A stretch of DNA of 64,000 nt, from contig CAVSJR010000001.1 of NCBI GenBank assembly GCA_963728285.1, forward strand, positions 930,001 to 994,000, given 5' to 3'. Shown piece by piece: positions 47,623-57,421 of this stretch. The stretch's first letter is position 1, and the number at the start of each line of letters is the position of its first letter. The translations under genes were made by a program, and so were the position numbers. The DNA comes from CAVSJR01 sp963728285. GTDB taxonomy: Bacteria; Actinomycetota; UBA4738; HRBIN12. The notes under the pieces were generated by a model. The model ran no database searches. It was not told the DNA's origin and worked only from the letters and a program-made list of their open reading frames with translations.

Positions 47623-49707
47623 TGGCCGTCCAGGCGCCTCCGTCGAAGGCCGCCGGGGGCGTCGCGGAGACGCTGGGGCCGCCGCCCGCGGTCGGCGCCG
47701 CACCGTCGTCGCCCTGGCCCGGGCGGATCGCGTGGACCATCGGCGTCGTCGCCGCCCTCGCCGTCGGATTGCTCTGGCTGACGCCGGGATTCCCCGAGCG
47801 GCTCGTGATCGGCGTCGACGACTGGTTCGCGTCCGTGGACACGTGGGTCATCGACAACCAGCAGACGCACTGGCTGTTCACCACGGTCCTGGGTCCCGAT
47901 CGGCGACGGGGTCGACGGCGGCCGTCGAGGGGGTCATCGACGCCCTGTCGCGGATGACCTGGCTCGGCCTGCTCGTGGGCGCCGCGTCCCTGGCCGGCCT
48001 GGTCGCCGGCTGGCGCATGGCGGTGCTCACGGCGGCGGGCGTCCTGTCGTTCGGGGTGCTCGGGGTGTGGGACCGAGAGCGTGGAGACCCTGGGCCTGGT
48101 GCTCGTGTCGGTGGTCGTCGCCCTGGCGATCGGCATGCCGCTCGGGCGTCTGGGCCGGCCGGCGGCCCCGGATCGAGCGGAGCCTCAGGCCGGTCCTCGA
48201 CGCGATGCAGACGATCCCGGCGTACTCCTACCTGCTGCCGGCCGTGCTGTTCTTCGGGATCGGCTACCCGCCGGCGCTGATCGCGACGGTGATCTTCGCC
48301 ATCCCGCCGGCGGCTCGGCTCACCTCGCTCGGGCATCCGCGACGTCTCGCCGACGGCGCTCGAGGTGGCCGACTCCTTCGGATCGACGTCCCGGCAGAAG
48401 CTGGCGAAGGTGCAGCTCCCGCTCGCGAAGCCCTCGATGATGCTCGGCGTCAACCAGACGATCATGATGGCCCTCGGGATGGTCGTGATCGCGGCCGTCG
48501 TCGGCGCCGCCGGCCTCGGTCGCCAGGTGCTCGACGGCCTGAAGCAGCTCGACGTCGGCGAGGCGCTGAACGGCGGCATCGCGATCGTCGTCATGGCGAT
48601 CGTGCTCGACCGGGTGACCACGGCGTGGAGCCAGCGCGGGCGGCAGCCGCCGCGGCCGCTGACGGTCGGCGGGCGGCGCGTCTCGCGCGCGGTCCTCATC
48701 GGCGGCGGCCATCGCGGTCACGATCGTCGCGGTGATCGTCGGGCGGCAGGTGCTCCGGCAGCAGGAGTTCCCGGAGCAGTGGACGACCTCCGTCGCGGCG
48801 CCCGACGAACGCCATCGTGGAATGGTCCCAGGAGAACCTCGTCGGCATCACCGACGTGATCGCGAACGTCATGCTTCGAGGCCTTGCTCGACCCGCTCCG
48901 CGACCTGCTCATCGGGCTGCCCTGGTGGATGGTCGCCGGGGGCGCCGCGCTCATCGCCTGGCGGGTCTCCGGCGCCAGGCTGGCGGTGGGATCGTTCCTG
49001 TGCATCATGGGGATCGGCCTCCTGGGCACGTGGGATCTGTCGATGGACACGCTCAGCCAGGTGCTCGTCGCGGTGCGTGATCGCCATCGCGATCGCCATC
49101 CCCATCGGCGTGCTGGCGGCCAGGAGCCGAACGCTCGAGCGTGTGATGAAGCCCGTGCTCGACGCGATGCAGACGATGCCGGCGTTCGTGTACCTGGTGC
49201 CCGTCCTGCTGCTGTTCGCGCCGGGGCGGGTCCCGGCCGTGATCGCGTCGGTCGTCTACGCGCTGCCGGTCGGCATCAGGCTGACGACCCACGGCATCCG
49301 TGGGGTCCCCAAGGAGACGGTGGAGGCGGCCGAGTCGCTTCGGCTCCACCCCGGGCCAGCTGCTTCGAAAGGTGCAGTTCCCCCTCGCCCGGCCCTCGAT
49401 CCTGCTCGGCGTGAACCAGACCATCATGATGGTGCTGGCGGTGGTGATCATCGCCGGGTTGATCGGGGGCGGCGGCCTGGGCTTCGACATCCTCAACTCG
49501 CTGTCGAAGCGCCAGATCGGACAGGGGCTGGTCGGCGGGCTCAGCATCCTGCTGCTCGCGATCGTGCTGGACCGGATCACGCAGGCGATGGGGAGCGTCA
49601 CAACGACTCGATGCGAGGGCCGGTGGGGATGGGGCTGGGATGGTGGCCGCGGGTGCGTGCGATCGGTGGGCGGGTCGGAATCGGATGAAAGGAAGGCGGA
49701 CGCATGA
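47622..49707 (+). CDS. Glycine betaine ABC transporter permease, two fused transport domains (heavily frameshifted)
   Basis: A ProW/OpuAB-type permease of about 690 residues with two complete transport domains in tandem, each with the same core: RPVLDAMQTIPAYSYLLPAV...KPSMMLGVNQTIMMALGMVVIA in the first and KPVLDAMQTMPAFVYLVPVL...RPSILLGVNQTIMMVLAVVIIA in the second. The duplication recalls tandem-permease betaine transporters of actinobacteria and proteobacteria. Around nine single-base shifts break it, yet both halves keep every conserved block in order. The N-terminus is a hydrophilic leader and one helix (IAWTIGVVAALAVGLLWL). The stop overlaps the next ATG. Confidence 0.87.
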
Positions 49708-50710
49708 GGAGACGAGCAGCGATCGGGACGATGTGCGCGGCCTCTGATGGTGCTGGCGGCGGCGTGCAGCGACGTCGGGAGCCGACCGATGATCAGGCGG
49801 CCGGCGGCGGCGCGGCGAACGTCGCGCAGTGCGGACAGCGAGCCGATCGAGCATCGCCGTGAACGCCTGGGTCGGCGCGGAGGCGAACGCGGCGGTCGCC
49901 CAGTCCGTGATGCAGGAGGAGATGGGCTGCACGGTCGAGCTCGTCAAGATCGACGAGTTCCCGCAGTTCCCCGCGCTCGCGCAGGGAGACCTCGATGCCA
50001 CGCTCGAGGTGTGGCCGTCGGTGCACCCGAAGGAGCTACAAGCAGTACATCGAGAACGACGGCGGCGTCATCGACGGCGGCGAGCTCGGCGTCATGGGCA
50101 ACATCGGATGGTTCATGCCGACCTACGTGCTGGACGAGCACCCCGAGTTCGCGACGTGGGAGGGGCTGAAGGGCAACGAGGAGGTCTTCGCGACGGCCGA
50201 GACCGGCGATCAGGGCCAGTTCCTCGGCTCGGACCCGAACTTCGGGTTCTACGACGAGGAGATCATCGCAGAACCTCGGGCTCGACTTCAAGGTGGTCTA
50301 CAGCGGGTCGGAGGCGGCCTCGCTCGCCGCGCTCGACAAGGCGTACGAAGGCGCAGGAGCCGATCCTGATGTACTTCTGGAGCCCGCACTGGGCCCAGGA
50401 GAAGTACGACCTCGTCGGAGGTGGAGCTGCCCGCGTACGACGACCAGTGCGCGCAAGGCGCTGGAGAACGAGGACGCGGACGGCTACGCCTGCGACTACG
50501 CCGACGACGTCCTCTACAAGGCGTTCAGCGAGCAGCTGCAGCAGGACGACCCGGCGGCCTTCGAGTTCCTCTCGAACATGACGTGGACGGCCGAGGACCA
50601 GAACGCCGTCGCCCTCGACATCGAGGAGGGCATCGTCGCCGGAGGAGGCTGGGAAGAAGTGGATGGACGCGAATCCGGACGTCTGGCAGGCCTGGCTGCC
50701 GGCGGCGTGA
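49704..50710 (+). CDS. Glycine betaine-type substrate-binding lipoprotein (frameshifted)
   Basis: An OpuAC-type binding protein of about 335 residues. The lipobox is LMVLAAACSDVG. The mature part has NAWVGAEANAAVAQSVMQEE, ALAQGDLDATLEVWPSVHPK, GWFMPTYVLDEHPEFATWEG, LMYFWSPHWAQEKYDLV and FEFLSNMTWTAEDQNAV. Several tryptophans in these blocks probably form the aromatic cage for a quaternary ammonium group, which supports betaine, choline or a similar ligand. At least seven single-base shifts interrupt the frame. Start by ATG at 49704. Two tandem hairpins follow the stop, probably separating it from the aldehyde dehydrogenase gene. Confidence 0.87.
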
Positions 50711-50763
50711 CGCGCGTTTGAGTTCGCGCGTGGAGGACGGGCGGCCCGACCGGGCCGCCCGTC
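50711..50763 (+). terminator. Two tandem hairpins after the binding-protein gene
   Basis: The first (50711-50730) pairs CGCGCG with CGCGCG around TTTGAGTT and begins right after the stop codon. The second pairs GACGGGCGGCCC (50736-50747) with GGGCCGCCCGTC (50752-50763) around GACC, a perfect 12-base stem. No U-tract. Likely terminator or mRNA-protecting structure. Confidence 0.75.
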
Positions 50764-50780
50764 GCATGTGGGAGGGGCGC

Positions 50781-52238
50781 ATGAGCGAGCACGGACGCAT
50801 GTTCATCGGCGGCTCCTGGGTCGACGCCGAGGGCGGTGCGACGTTCGATGCGATCAGCCCGTCGACGGGGGCCGTCATCGGCTCGGTCCCCGAGGGGACC
50901 CGCGCCGATGCCCAGCGCGCGATCGACGCGGCGAACGCAGGCATGGCCGGCGTGGGCGGGGCTCTCGGCCTTCGAGCGGGCGGCGGCGATGCGGCGCGTC
51001 GCCGAGGCGATCGATGCTCGCCGCGACGAGCTTGCGCATACGCTCGCGCTCGATCAAGGCAAGCCGCTGCGTGCCGAGGCGTTCGACGAGGTCGAGGAGC
51101 TCATCGTCTACTTCGACATGGCCGCGGGCGACGCCTCCCGCATGGAGGGGCTGATGCCGCCCTCGGTCGACGCCGGCAAGCGCGTGCTCGTCTACCGCGT
51201 CCCACGCGGCGTCGTCTCGATCATCAGTCCATGGAACTGGCCGTACACGATGCCCGGCGAGCTCCTCGCGCCGGCGATCGCGTACGGCAACACCGTCGTG
51301 TGGGCGCCGGCGCCGACGACGTCGCTGTGCGCGGTGAAGCTCGCGGAATGCTTCGAGGCGGCCGAGCTCCCGCCGGGCGTCGTCAACATGGTCACCGGGC
51401 CCGGCGCGGTCGTCGGCGACGAGATCGCCGCGAACCCCGGGACGCAGACGGTCGGCTTCATCGGCTCCATCGCCGACCGGCCTCACCGTCGCGCGGCGCG
51501 CGGCGGGCAAGGAGCTGCTGCTCGAGATGGGGGGCAACGGTCCGCTCGTGATCATGGACGATGCCGACGTCGACGCGGCCGTCTCGCGCGACGCTCGTCG
51601 CGTGCTTCCTCAATGCGGGCCAAAGCTGCACCGCCGGTGAGCGGATCCTCGTCCACGAGCGCGTGCGCGAGGAGTACCTCGTCGCGCTGTCGACCGCGAT
51701 CGACAAGGAGATCCGGCTCGGGGATCCGTTCGACGACGCCACCACGATGGGACCGGTGAACAACGCTCCCACCGCCGACAAGACCGAGCGCCACGTCGAT
51801 CAGGCGGTCGGGAGCGGGGCGACGCGTGGTGGCCGGCGGCCGCAGGGCTCCCGAGCTCGGCAGCGAGCTGTTCTTCGCGGCGACCGTCCTCGACGGCGTC
51901 ACCGAGGACATGGAGATCGCGCGGGAGGAGACGTTCGGTCCCGTCGTGCCGGTCTCGGCCATCCGGGGCGTGGACGAGGCGATCGCGCTCGTGAACGGAT
52001 CCCCCTACGGCCTGCTCTCGGCGATCTTCACGCGGGACCTCGGCCTGGGGCTGCGCTTCGCGGAGTCCGTGCGGACGGGGTGGGTGAACGTGAACGAGGG
52101 GACGAACTACTGGGAGTCGCACCTGCCCTTCGGCGGCAGGGCGGGCTCCAGAGCGGGGTCGGCCGCGTCGGCGGCCGGTACTCGATGGATCGGCTCACCG
52201 AGCTGAAGACCGTCGTCCTCAACGTCGCGGGAGGCTGA
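50781..52238 (+). CDS. NAD-dependent aldehyde dehydrogenase (frameshifted)
   Basis: An aldehyde dehydrogenase of about 483 residues. Blocks in order across frames: MFIGGSWVDAEGGATFDAI, VVSIISPWNWPYTMPGELLAPA, the catalytic Glu in LLLEMGGNGPLVIMDDADVD, the catalytic Cys in FLNAGQSCTAGERILVH, EDMEIAREETFGPVVPV and SHLPFGG. At least six single-base shifts. The ATG follows GGGAGGGGCGC. Lying between the betaine importer and the dimethylglycine dehydrogenase-like gene, it could be betaine aldehyde dehydrogenase, or could oxidise formaldehyde or another aldehyde made by demethylation. It is not closely similar to the aldehyde dehydrogenase at 34166. Confidence 0.86.
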
Positions 52239-52253
52239 CCGCGCGCCGATCTC

Positions 52254-52281
52254 GTTGCCGAGCGCGCAACCCGCGCATTGC
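52254..52281. promoter_or_regulatory. Shared regulatory motif, copy upstream of the dehydrogenase/corrinoid operon
   Basis: GTTGC (52254-52258), seven bases, then GCAACCCGCGCATTGC, followed by CAGGGCAA, which adds a TTGCC/GGCAA dyad. It matches the copy at 46480-46507, and lies 45 bases before the ATG at 52327. Confidence 0.6.
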
Positions 52282-52326
52282 CAGGGCAACGTCCGGCCGT
52301 CCACCATCGCCGGAGGAGGGAGGGAC

Positions 52327-54794
52327 ATGCGGGACCGGGCGGAGATCGTGATCGTGGGCGCCGGGATCGTCGGCACGAGCGCCGCCCATCACCTCGCCGA
52401 GCTCGGCCTCACGGACGTGCAGGTCCTGGACCAGGGGCCGCTGTTCGAGACCGGCGGGTCGACCTCGCACGCTCCCGGTCTGGTGTTCCAGACGAACGGT
52501 TCCCGCACGATGTGCCGGCTCGCGCAGGACAGCGTCGCCCTCTACGAGGGCCTCGAGCTCGACGGGGAGCCGTGCTGGTACGGCGTCGGGGGCATCGAGG
52601 TCGCGACGACGCCGGAGCGAAGCGCCGAGCTGAGGCGGCGGCAGGGATTCGCCCGATCCTTCGGCATCGAGGGGACCGAGCTGCTCTCCGCCGGACAGGC
52701 CGCGGAGAGGATCCCGCTGCTGAACGAGGAGCGGATCCTCGGTGCCTACTTCGTCCCCTCCGACGGCGTCGCGAAGGCCGTCCGCATCTCGACGGCGCTC
52801 GCCCGCCGACGCCGAGTCCAAGGGCGTCTCGTTCGACGGGGACGTGCGCGTGACGGGATTCGACATCGACGGCGGACGCGTGCGGGGGGTGCGAACCGAC
52901 CGCGGACGGATCGAATGCGACCGCGTGCTGCTGTGCGCCGGCATCTGGGGACCCACGGTGGGAGCGATGGCCGGCGTGCCGATCCCGCTCGTCGCCGGTG
53001 CAGCACCAGCTCGTCTGGACCGATCCCATCCCCGAGCTGGCGGGCGAGACGCGCGAGGTCGCGCATCCCGATCCTTCGCCATCAGGACATGGCGATGTAC
53101 TTTCGCCACCGCGAGGACTTCTACGGCGTCGGAAGCTACCGTCACGAGCCCGTCATCACGCCGCAGCCTCGGCTCAGCGGTCACGGCCGGGGCATGCAGC
53201 CCTCGATCATGCCGTTCACCCCCGACGACTTCGTCGCAGCGCAGCGACGAGGCCGTCCGGCTGCTCCCGGCGCTCGAGGGGCGCCTTCGTCCGGCGGATC
53301 CGGCTCGCTCGATCAACGGCATGTTCTCGTTCACGCCGGACGCGGGCTCGATCGTCGGCGAGTCGGCGGACGTGCGCGGCATGTGGGTGTGCGAGGCCGT
53401 CTGGATCACGCACGGCGGGGGCATGGGGCGCATGGTCGCCGAGTGGATGGCCGGCGGCGAGCCCAGCATGGACCTCGCCGAGGCCGACGTGAACCGGTTC
53501 TACCCGTTCATGACCACGCCTCCGTACGTTCGCGAGCGTGGCGCGCAACAGTACCGGGAGGTCTACGACATCCTGCACCCGCTCCAGCAGATGTCGTCGC
53601 CCCGGGGCCTTCGCCTGACGCCGTTCCACCGGCGGGAGGCGTCGCTCGGCGCGGAGTTCTTCTCCAGCGCGGGATGGGAGCGCCCGCAGTGGTTCGAGCC
53701 GAACGCGTCGCATGCTGCCGGGCGCCGCGTGGGAGCGACGCGACCCCTGGGCCGCGGCGAACTGGTCGCCCGCCGTGGGCGTCGAGCACCTCGCGACGCG
53801 CGAGCGGGTGGCCATGTTCGACATCACGCCGTTCGTGAAGCTGTGGGTCGAGGGCCCCGACGCCCTGCAGTTCCTGGAGCGCGTGGCGGCGAACCGGATC
53901 GATCGGCCCGTCGGATCCATCGTGTACACGGCGATGCTGACGCCGAGCGGCGGCATCCGGTGCGACCTCACCGTCACGCGCCTCGGACGATCGCACCTTC
54001 CACCTCGTGACCGGCGCCGGCTCGGGGATGCACGACCTCGCCTGGCTGCGCTCGCAGATCCGAGCCGGCGAGCGCGTCGGGATCGACGACCGCACGGCCG
54101 AGCGGTTCTGTCTCGGCCTGTGGGGCCCGAGGTCCCGGGACGTCCTGGCGGCCGTGACGGACGCGGACGTCTCGAACGAGTCGTTCCCCTACCTGACGGC
54201 CCGCGAGATCAACGTCGGCGACGTGCCCGTGCTCGCGCAGCGCATCTCCTACGCGGGGGAGCTCGGCTGGGAGCTCTACGGCCCGGTCGAGATGGGGGAG
54301 CGCGCGTGGGATCTGCTGTGGGGGGCCGGCGAGGCGCACGGCGTCGTCGCGGCCGGCGGCGGCGCGTTCGACTCGCTCCGGCTCGAGAAGGGATACCGGC
54401 TCTGGGGCCAGGACATCTCGCACCGAGCATGATCCCCTCGAGGCCGGCCTGGGCTTCGCCGTGCGAATGGACAAGGAGTTCCAGGGCCGCGCCGCGCTCG
54501 AGGCCATTCGCGAGCGTGGCCTCACGCATCGCCTCGCCTGCATGACCCTCGACGACCCCTCCGCGGATCGTGCTCGGCAAGGAGCCGATCTGGGCCGACG
54601 GCGATGTGGTGGCGTACGTGACGTCGGCGGCCTACGGATACACGGTCGGGCGCGGGGTCGCCTACGGCTACCTCCCGGTCGAGGTGGCGGTCGAGGGGAC
54701 GGGGGTCGAGATCGAGTACTTCGGCGAGCGATTCGCGGCGACGGTGGCCGCGGATCCGCTCGTCGATCCGAAGGGAGCGCGACTGAGGGCATGA
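52327..54794 (+). CDS. Dimethylglycine/sarcosine dehydrogenase-like flavoprotein (frameshifted)
   Basis: A flavoprotein of about 820 residues: N-terminal DAO domain with IVIVGAGIVGTSAAHHLAELG, an FAO_M middle part (HPLQQMSSPRGLRLTPFHRREA to WERPQWFEPN) and a C-terminal GcvT-like folate domain (ERVAMFDITPFVKLWVEGPDA, SYAGELGWELYGPVE, EKGYRLWGQDISH). The GSTSHAPGL block matches the segment whose histidine binds FAD covalently in dimethylglycine dehydrogenase. It would oxidise dimethylglycine or sarcosine and pass the methyl carbon to tetrahydrofolate as methylene-THF. At least eight single-base shifts. It begins the operon that continues with the corrinoid genes. Confidence 0.87.
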
Positions 54795-54812
54795 GGGCCA
54801 CAAGGAGCAGAC

Positions 54813-55491
<679 letters not shown>

Positions 55492-55508
<17 letters not shown>

Positions 55509-56157
55509 GGCCGCGGCGTCGTTCGAGCCACCCCGCGGGGAGGCTCGCGGGGTCCTCGTGCTGGCCTGCGGAGCGATCGCGCGCGAGGTCCTGGCCGTGC
55601 TACGCCTGAACGCCTGGACGCACGTGACGCTGCGGTGCCTGCCCGCCGCGCTGCACAACGCGCCCGCGGAGATCGCCCCGCGGGTCGACGAGGTGCTTCG
55701 CGACGCCGAGGAGGAGGGGTTCGCCGACGTGTTCGTCGCCTACGGCGACTGCGGCACGGGCGGCGCGCTCGACGCGGTCCTGGATCGCCGCGGCGCCGAG
55801 CGGCTCCCCGGCGCTCACTGCTACGCGTTCTTCGCACGGGTCGACGCGTTCGCCGCGATGCACGAGGCGGATCCGGCGACCTTCTACCTCACGGATTTCC
55901 TGTGCCGGCACTTCGACCGGCTGGTCGTCCGGGGCCTGGGGATCGACGCACACCCCGAATTGCTGCCGGTGTATTTCGGCAACTACCGACGGCTCGTGTA
56001 CCTGGCGCAGACGGATGATCCCGATCTCGTCGGTCGAGCTCGACGGGCGGCCGATCGCCTGGGCCTCGCCCTCGAGGTGAGGCACACGGGCTACGGCGAT
56101 CTCGCATCGTCGCTCGAGACGTTCGTGGCGGGAGGGGAGGCGGCTCGTGCCGGCTGA
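55492..56157 (+). CDS. DUF1638 protein
   Basis: A 221-residue DUF1638 protein of unknown function. The family pattern is plain: VLACGAIAREVLAVL, LRCLPAALHNAPAEI, VAYGDCGTGGALDAVL, GAHCYAFF and YLTDFLCRHFDRLVV. Cysteines at 26, 49, 87, 110 and 138 and histidines at 55, 109 and 140 lie within these conserved blocks, which suggests a metal site; this is inference. The family is often found beside corrinoid methyltransferase genes, as here, where it is wedged between the corrinoid protein and the methyl-THF methyltransferase and overlaps both neighbours. A role in cofactor loading or corrinoid handling is possible. GTG start. Confidence 0.88.
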
Positions 56158-56452
56158 GCTGACGGTGATCCGATGGCGCGACATCCCGGCGCAGGTGATC
56201 GCCACGTCGGGACGGACCAAGGCCCGGAGGCGGCTCGCCGATCGATTCCAGGAGGCGATCGACGCCGCGGCGACGAAGGAGGGACTGATCGGCACGGACG
56301 ACTACCTCGCGGAATGGCGCAAGGACACTCGCGCGTGCGGCGACGACCTCGAGGCCGAGGCGAGCGCGGAGGCGGAGCGGCTCGACCGCGCGTTCCCCCC
56401 CGACGTGCTGGACGGCCTGGCGAAGGCCGGCGGGCTCCGGCGGGATCCATGA
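56147..56452 (+). CDS. Small PF13769-type (virulence factor) protein
   Basis: A 101-residue protein matching the PF13769 family in its pattern: TVIRWRDIPAQVIATSGRTK, then ADRFQEAIDAAATKEG and LAEWRKDTRACGDDLEAEA. The family name virulence factor is historical; the function is unknown. It overlaps the DUF1638 gene by 11 bases and precedes the methyl-THF methyltransferase gene, the same company the family keeps in alphaproteobacterial corrinoid clusters, as far as I recall. GTG start with GGAGGGGAGG upstream. Confidence 0.82.
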   Translation: MPAELTVIRWRDIPAQVIATSGRTKARRRLADRFQEAIDAAATKEGLIGTDDYLAEWRKDTRACGDDLEAEASAEAERLDRAFPPDVLDGLAKAGGLRRDP

Positions 56453-56476
56453 GGAGGGGCCGATGAGGAGGGATCG

Positions 56477-57421
56477 ATGACCGACACGATCCTCAGCTCG
56501 GCCTCCCGCGAGGTCGCGCTCGGGTTCGAGCGCCCGTTCGTCATCATCGGAGAGCGAATCAACCCGACCGGCCGCAAGGCGCTCGCCGAGCAGATGGTCG
56601 CCGGCGACTTCTCGACGGTGGTCGCGGACACGACGGCGCAGGTCGAGGCCGGCGCGCAGATGCTCGACGTGAACGCCGGGATCCCGCTCGCCGACGAGCC
56701 GGCGATCCTCGCGGCGACGGTGAGGCTGGTGCAGTCCCTCACGGACGTGCCGCTCAGCATCGACTCGTCGATCGTCGCGGCGCTCGAGGCGGGGCTGTCC
56801 GCGTACGTGGGCAAGCCACTCGTGAACTCCGTCACCGGCGAGGAGGAGCGGCTCGAGCAGGTGCTGCCGCTCGTCGCGAGACACGGCGCCGCGGTGGTCG
56901 CCATCTCCAACGACGAGACGGGGATCTCCGAGGACCCCGATGTGCGCTTCGACGTGGCCAAGCGCATCGTCGAACGCGCCGCCGATCACGGCATCCCTCG
57001 GGCGGACGTCGTCGTCGATCCGCTGGTGATGCCGATCGGGGCGATGGCGACGGCCGGGCGCCAGGTGTTCCGGCTCGTGCGCCGCCTGCGCGAGGAGTTG
57101 GGCGTCAATACGACGTGCGGCGCGTCCAACGTCAGCTTCGGGCTGCCGAATCGAAGCGGGCTCAACGGCGCCTTCCTCACGATGGCGATCGCATCCGGCA
57201 TGACCTCGGCCATCACCAGTCCGCTGCACGAGGAGGTTCGCGGGGCGGTGATGGCGGCGGACGTCATGATGGGCAACGACCGCGACTGCGTCGCGTGGAT
57301 CCGCCGGTACGGGGAGGGGCGTGCGGCGGGGAGCGACGGAGGACGCCGCCGAGGGGGCCGCGACGGTCGCCGGCGCGCCGGGCGAGCCGACGAGGCGGCC
57401 GAGGCGGCATCCGAGCCGTGA
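56477..57421 (+). CDS. Methyltetrahydrofolate:corrinoid methyltransferase
   Basis: A 314-residue pterin-binding (DHPS-like TIM barrel) protein of the MtgA/MtvA/AcsE type. Key segments are FVIIGERINPTGRKALAEQM, AGAQMLDVNAGIPLADE, VPLSIDSSIVAALEAGL, KPLVNSVTGEEERL, VVDPLVMPIGAMATAG and CGASNVSFGLPNRSGLN. It should transfer the methyl group from the methyl-corrinoid protein to tetrahydrofolate, giving methyl-THF. The last 35 residues are basic and Gly-rich and may be affected by a frameshift. Two tandem copies of an ATGAGGAGGG ribosome-binding stretch precede the ATG. The stop overlaps the GTG of the reactivase gene. Confidence 0.9.
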   Translation: MTDTILSSASREVALGFERPFVIIGERINPTGRKALAEQMVAGDFSTVVADTTAQVEAGAQMLDVNAGIPLADEPAILAATVRLVQSLTDVPLSIDSSIVAALEAGLSAYVGKPLVNSVTGEEERLEQVLPLVARHGAAVVAISNDETGISEDPDVRFDVAKRIVERAADHGIPRADVVVDPLVMPIGAMATAGRQVFRLVRRLREELGVNTTCGASNVSFGLPNRSGLNGAFLTMAIASGMTSAITSPLHEEVRGAVMAADVMMGNDRDCVAWIRRYGEGRAAGSDGGRRRGGRDGRRRAGRADEAAEAASEP

